64,000 nt of DNA from Echiichthys vipera (GCA_963691815.1 OY829655.1:13891779-13955778), one strand, 5' to 3'. Positions 13,941 through 26,454 are shown, counted from the stretch's first letter. Numbers and translations are program-made. Notes: a model not told the origin generated them from the letters alone.

Positions 13941-14096
13941 TCAGTGGAGGTCTTGGCCAGGGTGTCACAGGAGCTGTAGCTGACCCCAGAGAAGGCCTCT
14001 TTGCAGGGTAAGGTCCTCATTCCATCCATCCAGTCACCCAGCGTCCCCATCGAGGGAACCTCTGAACTGCTCCTGTCCAACAATAAGTTGGCTGGC
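13941..14096 (-). CDS. epha3: epha3 exon 16: linker and first part of SAM domain
   Basis: This 156-nt exon (phase 2 to 2) encodes RPANLLLDRSSSEVPSMG, then GDWMDGMRTLPCKEAFSGV, SYSSCDTLAKTSTE. It forms the N-terminal helices of the sterile alpha motif, a protein-interaction domain that modulates Eph clustering. YSSCDT contains the conserved SAM tyrosine of Eph receptors. The acceptor is TGTCCCCTCAG and the donor is GTAAGAC. A (TG)n tract of about 165 nt starts about 120 nt downstream of the donor in intron 16. Confidence 0.95.
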
Positions 14097-15059
14097 CTGA
14101 GGGGACACAAGAAAAAGAGTAACATACAAACATTAATGGACTATTAAATAAACAAACTTCCTTGGGTAATGACCTGTAACATATTTAGATAAATATGGAG
14201 TTCATAGTGTCATTTCAGAAACACAAAGGCTGGACACGATGTCAGCAGCATAAGAAGCAGCAATGTTTGCCTCTGCCCATATTATTCTGTTTAAACCCTT
14301 AACGTCGTTGATTGCTTATAACTGCCACCAACTACTATTGCTACAACTGTAATAGAGCAGCCAGTACTGCATTCCAAGCTGTGTGAACTGAATGTTCTTC
14401 ATCTAGCTGTGGTCATTTGTTCACTTGTAACACTAGTAACTGTGTCATGATCATCATTCAATTTAATTCCAACACCCCGAAACAACACACAACTTTTCTT
14501 GACTGGTTTGACCATAATTTTAGCCATGTAGATGCTACCAGAAAATATTCTAAATGTTTTACAGATATCTCAGTTGATTTTACATTTGCTGCTTGAAGCT
14601 ATGATAATGTTCCTGATTTTTGGTGTAACCATGATTATACTGTATGCATAGTTCTACAGGCTGATAGTTGACTACGTGTTAACTATGGTGCATAGTTGTA
14701 CACAGTCTGTTGGTGGAAGGTTATAATTTCTTTGGCCCGTGTCAAGTCAGTCAAGATTAAAAGTAAACTAAAATGTCATGACTTTGTTGACTAAAACTGG
14801 ACAAAAACTATGACGGGATAAAAATGAATGAAATGTCACTAAAACTAAAAAGCATTTTCTTCCAAAGATAAAGACTAAATCTTAAATAGCTACCTTAAAA
14901 AACACTGCAAATATGTTTAAGGAATAAATTGTGTCTACCTTAATTATATTTACGCACTTGAACATGTATAGTTTACTATTCTACACATGCTCTGCTCACA
15001 TACCTATACAGAGCTAAATTTAAACCAGACCTCTTGATCTGATTGAGCAGCACCCATCA

Positions 15060-15060
<1 letters not shown>

Positions 15061-15143
<83 letters not shown>
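15061..15143. repeat. (AC)n microsatellite
   Basis: Uninterrupted AC run in intron 15. Confidence 0.98.
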
Positions 15144-15146
<3 letters not shown>

Positions 15147-18100
15147 TCTGGTCATATATGTCTGTTCCATACAGGGCTTGCCTTTGGGCTTTGAATACAG
15201 GGGGGAAATCAAACTATCACACAAAGTATTTCCATAATGTATTTAACATATTCAAGAACAAGATTACTAACAAAAGCAGTATCAATTTCTATCTAATGTC
15301 ATTACTATTTCCTGCTTTACATGTACCATGCGGCAAAATGCAACATTGGATTTGATTAGACTTGATGGTTTCAATTGGATTAAATCAAATTTAATGTGCT
15401 GCGTTGGGTTTTACAGTGCTCAGTCAACAGTAGAGGGTGAAGGAATGACTGCAGGCGCTGTTTTGACTCACTCTGATTTTCTCTCTGATGTCACTACTGA
15501 TGCTGTGTCAGATACAAATGTGGCATACATTGCTGTGGAAACCTGATCACATCAAGGTAGGAAATGGGAAACCAGTTCAAACCACATTAGGTCAAACTCA
15601 GACTCAAAACATAAAGATCAATAGCCAAGGGATTAGTTAAAAAGTGAATTTGTGAGTGACATATAAAACTGGGTTGCAAAAGCTCTTTTTTTATGAGGAC
15701 ACACTGCACCTGTCTTGCAGAGAAGACAAAGGCACCTGCATCAAGACATTCACAAACACATACACATGCACACGAGGGAATAGATTCTTGCAAACGAGGC
15801 AAGCCCGGACAGGACAGAAAAAAGGCTAGTTCTCCCTTAGGGAACACTATTTATAGCCTTGTAAATAAACTCATTAGAATACCAGGAAGTCAACCTCTGC
15901 CTGACTGATTTGGATTGGCAAGGAGGTTTGGAGTCACTGTGTGGAAATCTAGCAAATATTACAGAAAGCAAGCCTACCTTGAGGGAATTAGGAAGGTGTA
16001 ATATGATACGGTAGGTAAAATAAATTAGACTGAAACATTTTCTTCTACTAGAATTGGCAAGATAGTTTGCAAGAGGAATGTATGTAAAATTAAAAACACA
16101 AATTTATCACAAATATGCACATCCTCAATGTATTCGTTACCTCAAATAAAGAGTTTGTTTTGCTTCATCATGATGGAGAAAACATATAATGTGTTATGAT
16201 GGTCTTCTTTCACAATAAACATATAAATATTAAAGTGGAATGATACGTTTGTATATCATACACTAGTATTTGTTAATCTTAAGAATGGTACAATTCTTCA
16301 GAACGGTTGTGAATGTTCTTACAAGGGAAGCTAGTTCTTCTGTTGTGTCTCCTGCCTTGCTGTTGGATATGAGAGATACCTTATTATAACCTAGACGTAT
16401 TATCTGTACCCTTCATGTTGATGCCATATATTTTCATTAAAGAAGCAAAACACAACCAAAAGAATATTTCTATAAAAAAATAATCAAACTGCAATCAAAC
16501 AACATAGACAAAACACCTTAATAAGCCATATGTAGAGAAGAAAAGCAAAATGACAACTCAAATACAGAGAGGGAAAAAAAAGATGCATTTGTAGCTGTGG
16601 AGTGGATGTTGTTACAATGATTGAGTCTTTCCCTGCCAGATCAGTGGCCTGTCAAAATGCTGAGGGCCCCCTAGGACCCCTTGGAGAGACTGGTTTGTAG
16701 GAAAAGGAGGGAAAGGGGGTGGTTTGCATGAGGGGACAAGAAGGAAGTGTAGACATTAGACTCATTTTGTATGAGAAAAAGAAATAAATGCAAGTTAATA
16801 CTTTTTCATGTAGAGTGTGGCCTGTTGTTATGGTCATGACTGACTTTTCCCCAGTATACATTTGCTGAGAAACAGCAAAAACACAGTTATATCCAAATTG
16901 TCTTATTAGAACTTTTGAACTGTAAGGTTAAGAATGTTCAGTTTTTTTGCAGGAATATTGATCCTCTTCTTTCCTTTCCTGTACCACTTTTCTTGTTTTT
17001 CTCCTCTGATCTCACCCTCGCCTTTATCCTTGGTTTTCGTTTCCCCTCTGTGAGATAAACTGCAAATGACCTTGTTTCCCCTCCGTTATCATTTTCTTTG
17101 TTTCCTTTGTTGTTACATTTTCGGCAACATCTAACGGCAGCTCAAGAGAAAAGATGATTGGAGAGGAAATGGAGAAACAGAAGAATGCTATGAAGGGGAA
17201 AAAAGAGAAAAGAAAGCATCTGTCTGATGGCAGAGGGGGTTTAAAACCCCTCCTGGACTTAACACCATGTAAGAAAGCAGAAAATACCCGCTCGAACAGA
17301 AGGAAGTATATATACACCGGAGAGAGAATATAGTCTATACCCTTCTTGTTTTCATTTCCCTTCCCCTTTTTTGCTCTATCTTTCATTCTTTTGACCTCTA
17401 AATAACCAGGGCTGTGTAGTCTCTTGTTTTTAGAGCTCTCAAGGGAGGAGCGAGGTGGATAAGGAGAAGAGCTTGAACAGATACACGAGGGTAGGACAAA
17501 GTGGGAGGAATTCACTTCTCACTGTGTTCCTGGGACAATTCCCAGAGTGTGTCTGAAGAATAGGCATAATATTGGGCAATTGAATTGAGATTTTGATATG
17601 TGGCCATTTGGTATCCAGTATCCAGTGCCTCTGTTGGATGTAATAGATATGATGTTGTTTTAATCAATACTACTCAGGTGGTATGAAGGAAGCTATTAAC
17701 CTAAATTAATTCAAGTGTGACATTTTGATTTGATTCCAGTGAAGCATGCATGACTCTTACTCTAAACTCTTCATTTGTATTACTAGCTAGCATTTCAGTG
17801 TTGAGTTTTAATTTTTAAACATGGTGGTATCTGTATCTGCAGGGACCCTGCCCTCTGCCTGTATTTTCTGTTTATTTTACATTTTGCACTGGTCAGGATA
17901 TTCATGGGCATATGCAAAGAGCCTTTTGGCCCCGTGTGGGTGTTTAACCCCCAGTCAATAACAGCAGGCAGGGTGAGCCGTTGCCTCTTCTCATTCCCAA
18001 CCATCTCTTTGTCACGCCCCTCACCTTCAGTGTCTCATACACCCTGTGGCATCTGTATGATACAAATGTGGTGGTATTTGATGATGACAGGTTATTATTA

Positions 18101-19013
18101 CATTGCTGCATGTTTTTGTAGGCTTCTGTGCAACTCCTCTCCCTCTTCTTTACTCAAAAAAGAGGGTAGGGATAGCCTCCACAAGGGTATCATCCTAATG
18201 CATGACATTATGTTCTGAATGTTATATCTGCAAATGCTTAGTGCCAGTGTTATATCCCCCATCCAGTTTCCTATACTTCCCTACTTACTAAGCATATACA
18301 TTTAGACATTTTTAGTTAAACTGTTGTCCGTTTCAATTTGCAGTCCAAACCTTATCCTACAGGCCAAGATCCACACCAACATTGATCTCAGTTCCATCTG
18401 CAGCTTTGGCCCCCAGACACAGTCCCACTTACTCTCTCCTAAGCCACTCACCTCTCATTTGTTGTTACAGGTTCACAGAGGCTCGTCATTATTCTTTTTC
18501 CTTGTATGGCTTGGGAAAAACTTTTATTATGTAAAAATGCCCTAATTAAATACATCAAAGCAATGCTTTACTTGCTACTGCACATTAATGTTGACTGACA
18601 TGTAGTCAGAAGGAGTATTGGTTGTATTATAGCAGCCACTGTCATGTTTTGTTGAACACAATCTGTGATCTCCTACTGTATGTCTTAGACACCATGTAAA
18701 GCCAGGTAGAAGGTGGCTTATAACCCTGACCGGGCTCCTGTTGGCCCCTAATTAGTCTTTGACAGCCAACCTTGGCCCACTGACCCCAGTCCTCCTTCAT
18801 CCACATGCAAAGACAGAAAATTCTGACCAGGTCCCACCCCTGAAGCCTCCAGATGCTCTGTTCTAGTCCCAGGCTCTGATGTGGGCTTTGGGGATGGGGC
18901 GATGCTCCATTAGCCAGCCGGGACAGCCCTGAGACAAACGAGGTGTGTAGAGTTGAGTGGAGTTGAGTGCAGCTGCTCCCGCTGCGCAACTGCCGTCAAC
19001 ACACCCAGATACA

Positions 19014-19023
19014 AACACACACC

Positions 19024-19065
<42 letters not shown>

Positions 19066-19073
19066 GACACACA
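19014..19073. repeat. (CA)n microsatellite with CCCA steps
   Basis: A CA run preceded by acccacccacccacac, in intron 15. Confidence 0.95.
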
Positions 19074-19926
19074 TAGTTCTCATAAATCACCCCAGCCGCC
19101 TCTGTCGGACAGCCTGTGCTTTCCCGGTGTTAAAAGCCAATCAGGGAAATTACATGCAAACTCCAAGGGACCTATTTTCACTTTCTTAAGAAATCATTAG
19201 TCAATGTTATGAGCTTTGACGTCTCCATAATAACGCATCTGTCTGCGGCAGACCCAGTGCCTGTCCCCCACTATGCTTTAGAATTGACAACTGGGCTGCA
19301 CTGGTTACCCAAAGACCACTGGGAGAGAATGGTGGTGGGTAAAAAGGAGAGTAAAATGTAGCATAAGAACAACTGAAAATGAAGAGAGGAATATGGCATT
19401 GCATGGGAAAATATCTGTGATATGAGCTAATGTGTGATAAAAGTCGGGCAAAGCTTTGTGTATCACTGCACAGACTGGAAGCAGGACGGCGATGTTTATG
19501 TCCTGCTCATGTACTGCCTGGTTCCAAAAGAAATCTAATACTATAACTCCCTTTTTGGCCAACGTTAGTCTTTTAGTTGTCCAGTATATAAATAATGGTG
19601 AATTGTACTTTCTCCATGGAATACAAGTGGTTTGTGATCCCAGAGTAGGAAAGTCATTGACCTGCATGATGCTGCTGTGCATGGAAGGTATATAAGGAAC
19701 TACTTCCAGTGTTGGACTGCCTGGGGCCCGGTGTCTGTTAGTCAGGTACTGTACATGGGAACCAGAGAAGGAGGCATACAAAAGAAAGCAGCTATAAAGC
19801 CACATTTTAGGCTTTACCTGTTTGTACTGTTTTTCAATCTTGCGATTCAAAGTACCTCAACCTGCTTTTGCGCAAAACAAACACCAAGAATAAAAACAAA
19901 TAAAAGGTTCAATATCTTTCTAATAC

Positions 19927-20120
19927 CTGGATGTGGTATTGGCCGTGATTTTGAGGCTACCAGGGTTGCGGATAAGTTTATCCAGTATGCTGACAATCTG
20001 TTCAAATTTAGGTCGGTTGTTCCTCTCTTTCTGCCAGCAGTCCAACATCAGCTGGTAGAGGGTAGCTGGACAGTCCATGGGTGGGGGGAGGCGGTATCCT
20101 TCATCTACAGCCTTTATTAC
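19927..20120 (-). CDS. epha3: epha3 exon 15: end of kinase domain
   Basis: This 194-nt exon (phase 0 to 2) encodes VIKAVDEGYRLPPPMDCPA, then LMLDCWQKERNNRPKFEQIV (including the conserved Arg of kinase subdomain XI) and SILDKLIRNPGSLKIT. It ends in the short linker ANTTS toward the SAM domain, which differs from the mammalian linker but has the same length. The acceptor is CATCTAG and the donor is GTATTAG. The split Arg (AG + G) joins exon 16. Confidence 0.96.
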
Positions 20121-20315
20121 CTAGATGTAGGAAGAAAAAGACATTTTTTTTAAAAAAATGACAGATGGGATACTGTATGTTCAACATCAAAAAAAGATCT
20201 AATATGCTCTGAAGTACCCAACTGCATCCTTGGAACTATACTCCCTTGGTTCAGTAAAACTTGTCAAATGTGCAAAGCTTGCAGCACTGCTGCAGCTGTG
20301 GGGGACAGTACTCAC

Positions 20316-20465
20316 ATCCTGATTAGACATCTCCCAATATGGCCGCTCCCCATATGACATCACTTCCCAGAGCACAATGCCATAACTCCACGCATCACTA
20401 GCTGATGTGAACTTCCTGTAGGCGATAGCCTCTGGAGCTGTCCACCGGATAGGGATTTTACCTCC
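20316..20465 (-). CDS. epha3: epha3 exon 14: kinase C-lobe (P+1 loop, helices E-F)
   Basis: This 150-nt exon (phase 0 to 0) encodes GGKIPIRWTAPEAIAYRKFT, the substrate-binding P+1 loop with the APE motif, then SASDAWSYGIVLWEVMSYG and ERPYWEMSNQD. The family motif SDVWSYG reads SDAWSYG here (codon GCG), a conservative but unusual change in kinase subdomain IX. The invariant Asp and Trp are kept. The acceptor is TCTCTCAG and the donor is GTGAGTAC. Only a 195-nt intron separates it from exon 15. Confidence 0.97.
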
Positions 20466-20632
20466 CTGAGAGACAAAGCGTAAGAGAAAGATTAATCATT
20501 CACTTAGTTTCAGTTAATTAATGACACAATCTCGCAATCACAATTACGGACAGTGGGTGACAACAATGTCAGTTTGATGGTGTGTAAAATTGATGGCATA
20601 AATATTACCAGAATGACTGCTAGTCTTTTCTG

Positions 20633-20635
<3 letters not shown>

Positions 20636-20679
<44 letters not shown>
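20636..20679. repeat. (TA)n microsatellite
   Basis: About 22 TA units in intron 13, 170 nt upstream (coding strand) of exon 14. Confidence 0.97.
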
Positions 20680-20681
<2 letters not shown>

Positions 20682-20815
20682 TATCCTGTAGGTCAAGTTT
20701 CAAAGATTGCGCTTACTACAATGAAATGGCTACTATGGGGACTAACATAGTAGTCATCATAACACATGAATACATTTGGGCTCGATGACTCCACAGGAGC
20801 CTCAGTTTTCCCTTC

Positions 20816-22101
20816 CAGTGGCGATTGCTCTAAGACTGCGAGGGAAGCTCAGCTTTCCCTAAAATGTGATAAAAAAAAAGAAATAAAGTGGTGTAATATG
20901 TACTGCTGTGTGTACATTTCATGACTAAATACATGCTAGAAAACCTTCATCTTTAGTTCAGATCAGCTACTTATCACAGGTAACCAGCCCTACTTATCAT
21001 TCATCCCTGCAGCGCCACAACGCTCTAGAGAGTCGGACGTTCAGCTTCTACTGACTTCAATGGAGAAGCGTAGAGCAGGTTGCTCCACTGCAGCAAAACT
21101 ATACGGTCGTTGGAGAAATGCTGGGCTTTGTCCCGCCCATCGGACGCTCAGCGTCTCTGGGGGTCTTTGGGACAGTGGGTTGGCCCGGACGCTCGGCTTC
21201 TGCATGATGAGAAGATGAGCTGTCTGATGCGGAATCCTTTTTTGACTGACTAAATGAGCGAATCAGCGATCTTGAAGATTAAACATCCAGTGGGGCATTT
21301 TCAAGTTTTTCATTCCATTGTTCTGAACTGATCCGGAGACTTTGTCTTTCTTAAAAACCACTAACGTTGTGTTTGGTGACTCTGTTCTGTCACTCTGCGG
21401 TTCCTTTACCCAATGAGCAGCGGCAGCTGTGGAGCTTCTCCCCCCCGTCACCATCACGATCACTCACACTTACAGGTGGTCACACATGGCCATCCTAGAC
21501 AATCTTTCAGAGCAGTTACCTCAGTGTTTTGCAAATTTGGAAAGTATGCGCTTCTTAAAATTAGTCAGTCCAGTGAAATTTGGTGAGATGTGATGAGAGT
21601 GATGTTTCCAGAGGAGGTGTTTCGGAGTGTCCTGAAAAGTTATGGCCAGTTTTTTGATTAAGGGAGGCTAAGGTCTGTACTTCAGGTCCTTTATTCAAAC
21701 CAGGACTTGCAGGGCAACAGGGGAACGCTTTGCGATATTTTGCTGTGTCTGAAAGACATGGAGTTGGACAGTGCAATGCCTCAGCTGTACAAACTGTTGT
21801 CTTTAGTGGCAACAGTTGGAGCTACATCTGCAGGTGTAGAGAGGAGCTTATCCTGTTTAAAGCGGCTCAAGTCTTGAGCAACACAATGGGCCATGGCCAT
21901 TTAAGCAGCCTAGCTCTGCTGGCCATTGAGAGGACACTGGTCAAGTCCTTTGAAAAGATGCCTAGTTGGTACGACAAGGTCACAGATCATTTTCTTGAAA
22001 AGGAACGAAGGATAGAATTTACATATAAAAAAACAAACACATTTATGATGTATGCCGGGAAAATGAGCTTCCCCTCATTGAAAGACCAACAGCCGCCACT
22101 G
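20816..22101 (+). mobile_element. degraded hAT-superfamily DNA transposon
   Basis: A 1286-bp element. The left end starts CAGTGGCGATTGCT. The right end, read on the minus strand, starts CAGTGGCGGCTGTT, and both continue into a gaagctca...tttccc block, so terminal inverted repeats are present. The flanks ttcccttc (20808-20815) and aacccttc (22102-22109) match at 6 of 8 positions, fitting the 8-bp target duplication of hAT elements. The 3' half encodes remains of an hAT transposase C-terminus on the plus strand. It sits antisense in epha3 intron 13 and is non-functional. Confidence 0.85.
21605..22060 (+). pseudogene. hAT transposase C-terminal fragment (broken)
   Basis: Frames visible in order: VFRSVLKSYGQFFD then a stop, LQVLYSNQDLQGNRGTLCD, then LLSLVATVGATSAGVERSLS and CLKRLKS, then a frameshift with stop. 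The last part is NTMGHGHLSSLALLAIERTL, followed by PSWYDKVTDHFLEKERRIEF. The ATSAGVERSLS...LALLAIE pattern is the hATC dimerisation region of the transposase. At least one stop and one frameshift break it, and the N-terminal catalytic portion is missing. Confidence 0.85.
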
Positions 22102-22726
22102 AACCCTTCAGGAACCCATTAGTCCCATTTTCATTCAGATATCTTCAGCTCAAAGTTCAAGGGAACCCTTTGAAAATGGCCACATTGTAATTTAAGTAAT
22201 TTAGCCCCCCTTCCCAAGAAGCTAACATGGGTGTAGATTATTTAGATTGTCTAGTTTCAGATACCAAATTATTTGATTGCTTTTAAACTGAACCCAGCAT
22301 GGTGATCTCAACTTCAGATCCAGGACTGTAATTGTTATCTGAAATATTACTATATGGTGTGGATGTTGTGCAATCAGACCTTAAAAGGAGATTTTAAATG
22401 TCACATTCTGAAAAAACATACAACACAGATATAAATTGTTTGAAAGTAGTCATATGAACTACAATGAATCAGATTGTAAGAAAAATATGCGGCCATATTC
22501 AGTTTTAATCTGGATCAACCTTAAAAAAAGAGAGAAAAAACATATTAATCAAACCATAATCTAAAGTTTCCTGCATGACCTCTCACTGTAGTGTCTGCTG
22601 CATGTGTCATTCTAGCTGAGAAGCAGAACAAATGAAGCAAATGGAGCTGAGGAAAGGAGGTCGATGGCAGCCAAAGCTAACAGACCATCAGCCAAGCCGC
22701 TCAGCTCTTGTTCTCCGCTGTGCAGT

Positions 22727-22749
22727 CACACACACACACACACACACAT

Positions 22750-22789
<40 letters not shown>
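22727..22789. repeat. (CA)n microsatellite
   Basis: CA run with one CATG interruption, in intron 13. Confidence 0.97.
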
Positions 22790-22792
<3 letters not shown>

Positions 22793-23013
22793 CATCTCGA
22801 AAACACACTCCTATATGGCAGGAGCCATAAAGGAATACTGTGGGAGGGCCTAAGACACTGAAAAACACACAATAACACACTTTCTTGCACAAATGAACAC
22901 AGGTGCACATAGAAACATACTGTACAAATGTGCAAATACAAGCATACTGCACACACTGCTCTTACACTCATACTGTACCCACCTGCTCCCCCAAGAGTAC
23001 AGGATATGTCACC

Positions 23014-23014
23014 G

Positions 23015-23045
<31 letters not shown>

Positions 23046-23085
23046 ACGCACACGCACACGCACACGCACACGCACACGCACACAC

Positions 23086-23116
<31 letters not shown>
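23014..23116. repeat. (CA)n with (CACACG)n core
   Basis: The CA run contains a regular hexamer section at about 23035-23082 (cacacg repeated). This is a CpG-bearing higher-order repeat inside a dinucleotide tract. Confidence 0.95.
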
Positions 23117-23726
23117 GAAATAGCATGCCCAGAAACACACAAAGTAAATTTTGCCTAAAAAGTTGAGGCTAGAGGAGTAGAAAAAAGAATGTAAGTTACA
23201 GTGAGGGTTGAATATAAATCTGTGGAGTGTTGTCAGTTTCTGTAACATGGGAGAGTTTATTATTCTGTCTTATTATTTTAGATTATGTATTTCTGGGAGA
23301 AAGGAAAACGGCACACTGACTGTTTATTTGACAAGTAATTCTCAGCTTAGGCTATGTTTAAAAGGGCTGCACGCATGGCCTAAACCGCAGGATCCCATGG
23401 TGAAAATGACCACACACGCACATACACAAAGGCTGCAAAAAGTACAAATGAATGCCTGAAGTGTGGCTTGCCTGCTGATAATGTTTAATTTTGTGACATG
23501 CACTTCAAAAAGTAAAAAAAAAAAAGAATAATAACACAGAAACTCTGATCGTTCTTACCTCCAAGTTGTTGACACTTGTTTCTCGAATATTTAATTCTCT
23601 TACCTAGCTTTGAGTTTTTTTTTCTTACAGTGTCTCTTAAGATGTTAATTTGTCCGAGGACAAGGCCCATCATATTTATTCATGCTGTCACTCATGTGCT
23701 TAGATAGTGTTTGTGCTTCAACTCAC

Positions 23727-23936
23727 CCTGGTGGTGTAAGCAGCCTCCGGGTCGTCCTCCAGGACGCGGGACAGGCCGAAGTCTGACACTTTACACACCA
23801 GGTTGCTATTGACCAGGATGTTTCGAGCTGCCAGGTCTCGGTGAACGTAGCCCATGTCTGACAGATACTTCATGCCGGAGGCGATGCCGCGCAGCATGCC
23901 AACCAACTGGATGCCTGTAAACTGGGCATCGTGTTT
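23727..23936 (-). CDS. epha3: epha3 exon 13: kinase catalytic and activation loops
   Basis: This 210-nt exon (phase 0 to 0) starts KHDAQFTGIQLVGMLRG. It holds the catalytic loop HRDLAARN with its Asp base, the metal-binding DFG in VSDFGLSRV, and the activation loop EDDPEAAYTTR with its autophosphorylated Tyr. All catalytic residues are intact. FTGIQ has Gly where mammalian EphA3 has Val, as I recall. The acceptor is TCCTTCAG and the donor is AGG|GTGAGT. Confidence 0.97.
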
Positions 23937-26343
23937 CTGAAGGATAGAAGAAAGAAGAGACCAAATGTGTACTATAAATATCATACTTTTAATGTAAAGT
24001 GATCCTGACCTTTCTGACTATATGCATGAAATGAAACCTTTCTACATTAGTAACTGCAGCATTTTCATTAACCTTTAAAAACCACCTTTGACATTATGTA
24101 CCTCATCTTCAGCTTAACTGTGAAATACCAAAGCCAGTAATGTATGGAAATTAGGATCAGACCAATATTTAACTAAAATGCTCTTTCCTATTCAGTCAGT
24201 CCAGTTGCTGTTATCAAACGCTTATATGATGCTATTTATTACATGTTATTTAATGGTCTATGTGAGGATCAATGAGAGCCTTTAATCTTGAGCCGACTGA
24301 CTAATTTATTTAACATTTTGTTTGGATTCTTCACAAGTATCCATGAATATGTCCAAAACTAACGCTTTTAATTGGAACAGTGAGTGCCTAAAATGCTTAA
24401 ATGAACAAATATTTAACACAATACACATATCAAAACTGTTAAATATGGGCACAATGGCATTTAAACGCATATGGCTGGTGGTCTTTAGAAAGCCATATCA
24501 GGCAAATTATGATCTTAAATGGATTTTTATAGCTCAACAAAATGTTTGCAAAGTGGTTAGATGCAACAACTTTTTTTTTCTCTTTGCATTGGCAAGCAGG
24601 AATGTTTACACTGGTTTATATCGGCTAGTGTTGATGGATAAGCCTATTATGTCTGAATGGGAAAGATAGATAAACAAAGAAGACATGTGGAGAGCTTGAG
24701 ATGATGAAATGCCTTTAGGAGGCAGACAATGTTGAGCAAAACAGTAATTAGCTATCTATCTATGGTAGTTTTTTGCTCAGGGTGTGCACTCGGATCTTTT
24801 AGCATGTGATTGAGCAGTTCGCCAGTTGTCCACTTGCATTTCCATCCATTGCTCTTCACATGCACTGGATTGCTCTGTGTCAAAGGCCGTGTCATTTGCG
24901 AGATGAGTGTATTTTCCTTTAAAATCCAGCTGGGCCCATTTCACCACCCACTTTGTCTGCAGCAATTAGTGGCCAGACCACCTTGCTTAGTTACATAATC
25001 CTGTTTTTTTCAACCAATTCTCTCCTAACCTTACTTAATGTCCTTACACAATACATGTATAATCTACTGTGTCTAAGAAGATTCAGAACATTGACATAAG
25101 CCACAATGACTTACAATAAGTTAGCATTTTCATATCTATGTTTGTACATATTACACATTTTCTATGATGAAATGCAGGCTTCTGGGAAAATTTCAGGAAA
25201 CAACTGCTATTCCTACTGCATGTGTCTGGATACTGTGCAGACACATGTGGAAAAGGGCTGAAACAGGCATCAGTGCACATGCTCTCATGCCAGTGTTGTG
25301 GCTTGGCTGCTGTGCTTTGGCTAATTTCAGTGAGGCAGGTCAATTCCTCAGAAGACACAGAGACATGGCAAGAATCAAATTCTCTCTTGGCTAGAAGAGC
25401 ATTTGGGATATGGTTCATAAAATCTTGTCATTTGATAAGCCCTGTATGGAAAGTTTAACTGAAACAGTCAGGGCTGCTAAAATCATCCATTCTCAGGTAC
25501 GGTATTTGCTGGATTCTATAGAGAAGCCTTAAAACGTTTTTTCTTTAAAAGCACATATTGTAAAAAGTGAAATTTCCATGTCTTTTTTTGTTATAAAACA
25601 GGAGGAGCTGCTATATAAATACTGTGAAAGTATAAAAACGCTCAATCCACAGAGAAATGCACACAGCCCAAAATCAGAAACTGTGATTTTAAAAAAGCCG
25701 TCAGGACTTCTGTACTGTTGTGAGGTGAACTACACTAAATATAGGTAGAAATATCCACTACATTGCCATTCCCCGGCTGTAATAATGGTACAGGGATAAA
25801 GAGAGTTTAGATGCGGGAGACCCGTAAACACTGAAACAGACTGGGCTTTTTCAGGATGGGCTCTTAAAGAGACAGGCACTAAAACAAAACGTTTCAGACA
25901 GTGGGTGAATACAGGTATATTTAGATAGACAGTATGCAAAATATAACATGTTTTTTGTACATTGAAGCATGTAAACATGGAGTAGAAACAAAAAATACAA
26001 GTTTGAAGTTGAAAATTAGCAAAATCTGGGATCTACCCATTTGAACCAAATGTCACTGCAGCATTTGACATATGCCTTTGTAGACAGATGCCATTTTTTT
26101 AAATGTAAAAGATATTACTACTACTTTACTGCTTGATAGTTTGACCTGATGTGTGATGTATATTGTGTGTGTTTCACAGGTGCAAGACATTTATTTGTAC
26201 ATTACTGTAAGGTTTTCCCTTATTTGTGTTCCTAAATCTTCAGCTTGCCATCAGTTATATATTCCCCCAACTGCCTCAGGGTGTGTACTGCTAGATGCAT
26301 CACAATCTGTTGAGTGTGTTTTTGTGTCCATGTTAATACTTAC
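23937..26343 (-). other. epha3: epha3 intron 12
   Basis: 2407 nt. It holds one copy of the MITE-like repeat family A (25543-26020). Nothing else was recognised. Confidence 0.9.
25543..26020 (+). repeat. MITE-like repeat family A, copy 1
   Basis: Shares ordered blocks with the copies near 41235, 48452, 56340, 58083 and 62521: gtgaaagtataaaa, the cagaaactgtg block, gtcaggacttctgta, agacccgtaaacactga, agactgggctt, agagacaggc, ggtgaatacaggtatattta and gcatgtaaacatg. The left end starts ctttaaaagcacatattg. The right end is diverged. No coding capacity. Confidence 0.75.
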
Positions 26344-26405
26344 TCTCAAGAAGCTGTCCAGGGATCCATTCTCCATGTATTCTGTGACAATCATGACAGG
26401 TTTAC
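26344..26405 (-). CDS. epha3: epha3 exon 12: kinase hinge
   Basis: This 62-nt exon (phase 1 to 0) encodes KPVMIVTEYMENGSLDSFLR, the gatekeeper and hinge segment between the two kinase lobes. The Thr before EYMENG is the usual Eph gatekeeper. The acceptor is CTTCTGTCACAG and the donor is GTAAGTAT. A LINE-2 tail in the opposite orientation begins only about 50 nt upstream of this exon, so the branch point and pyrimidine tract lie in a very short stretch of ordinary intron. Confidence 0.96.
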
Positions 26406-26454
26406 CTGTGACAGAAGGGGAGGTTTCAGTCTTTGGTGACTTCATATCAGTTGT

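Larger units (their letters stand above)
14097..19926 (-). other. epha3: epha3 intron 15
   Basis: 5830 nt. It holds CA tracts at 15061-15143 and 19014-19073 and stretches of pyrimidine-rich text around 17000-17500. No exon or named mobile element was recognised. The 163-codon frame at 17024-17515 on the minus strand has no family resemblance. Confidence 0.85.
20466..23726 (-). other. epha3: epha3 intron 13
   Basis: 3261 nt. It contains a TA tract, an hAT transposon relic of about 1.3 kb in the opposite orientation, and two CA-type tracts (22727-22789; 23014-23116). Confidence 0.9.

Noticed and set aside
17024..17515. 163-codon minus-strand open frame in intron 15
   Set aside because: It has low-complexity Ser/Phe/Lys composition, no recognisable family, and lies within an intron of the same-strand gene.
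19305..19850. 181-codon minus-strand open frame next to exon 15
   Set aside because: It lies immediately downstream of the exon 15 donor in intron 15, shows no domain, and its composition looks like intronic DNA.
23014..23116. CRISPR-like array of short repeats
   Set aside because: Units are 6 bp without unique spacers. It is an interrupted microsatellite in a vertebrate intron.
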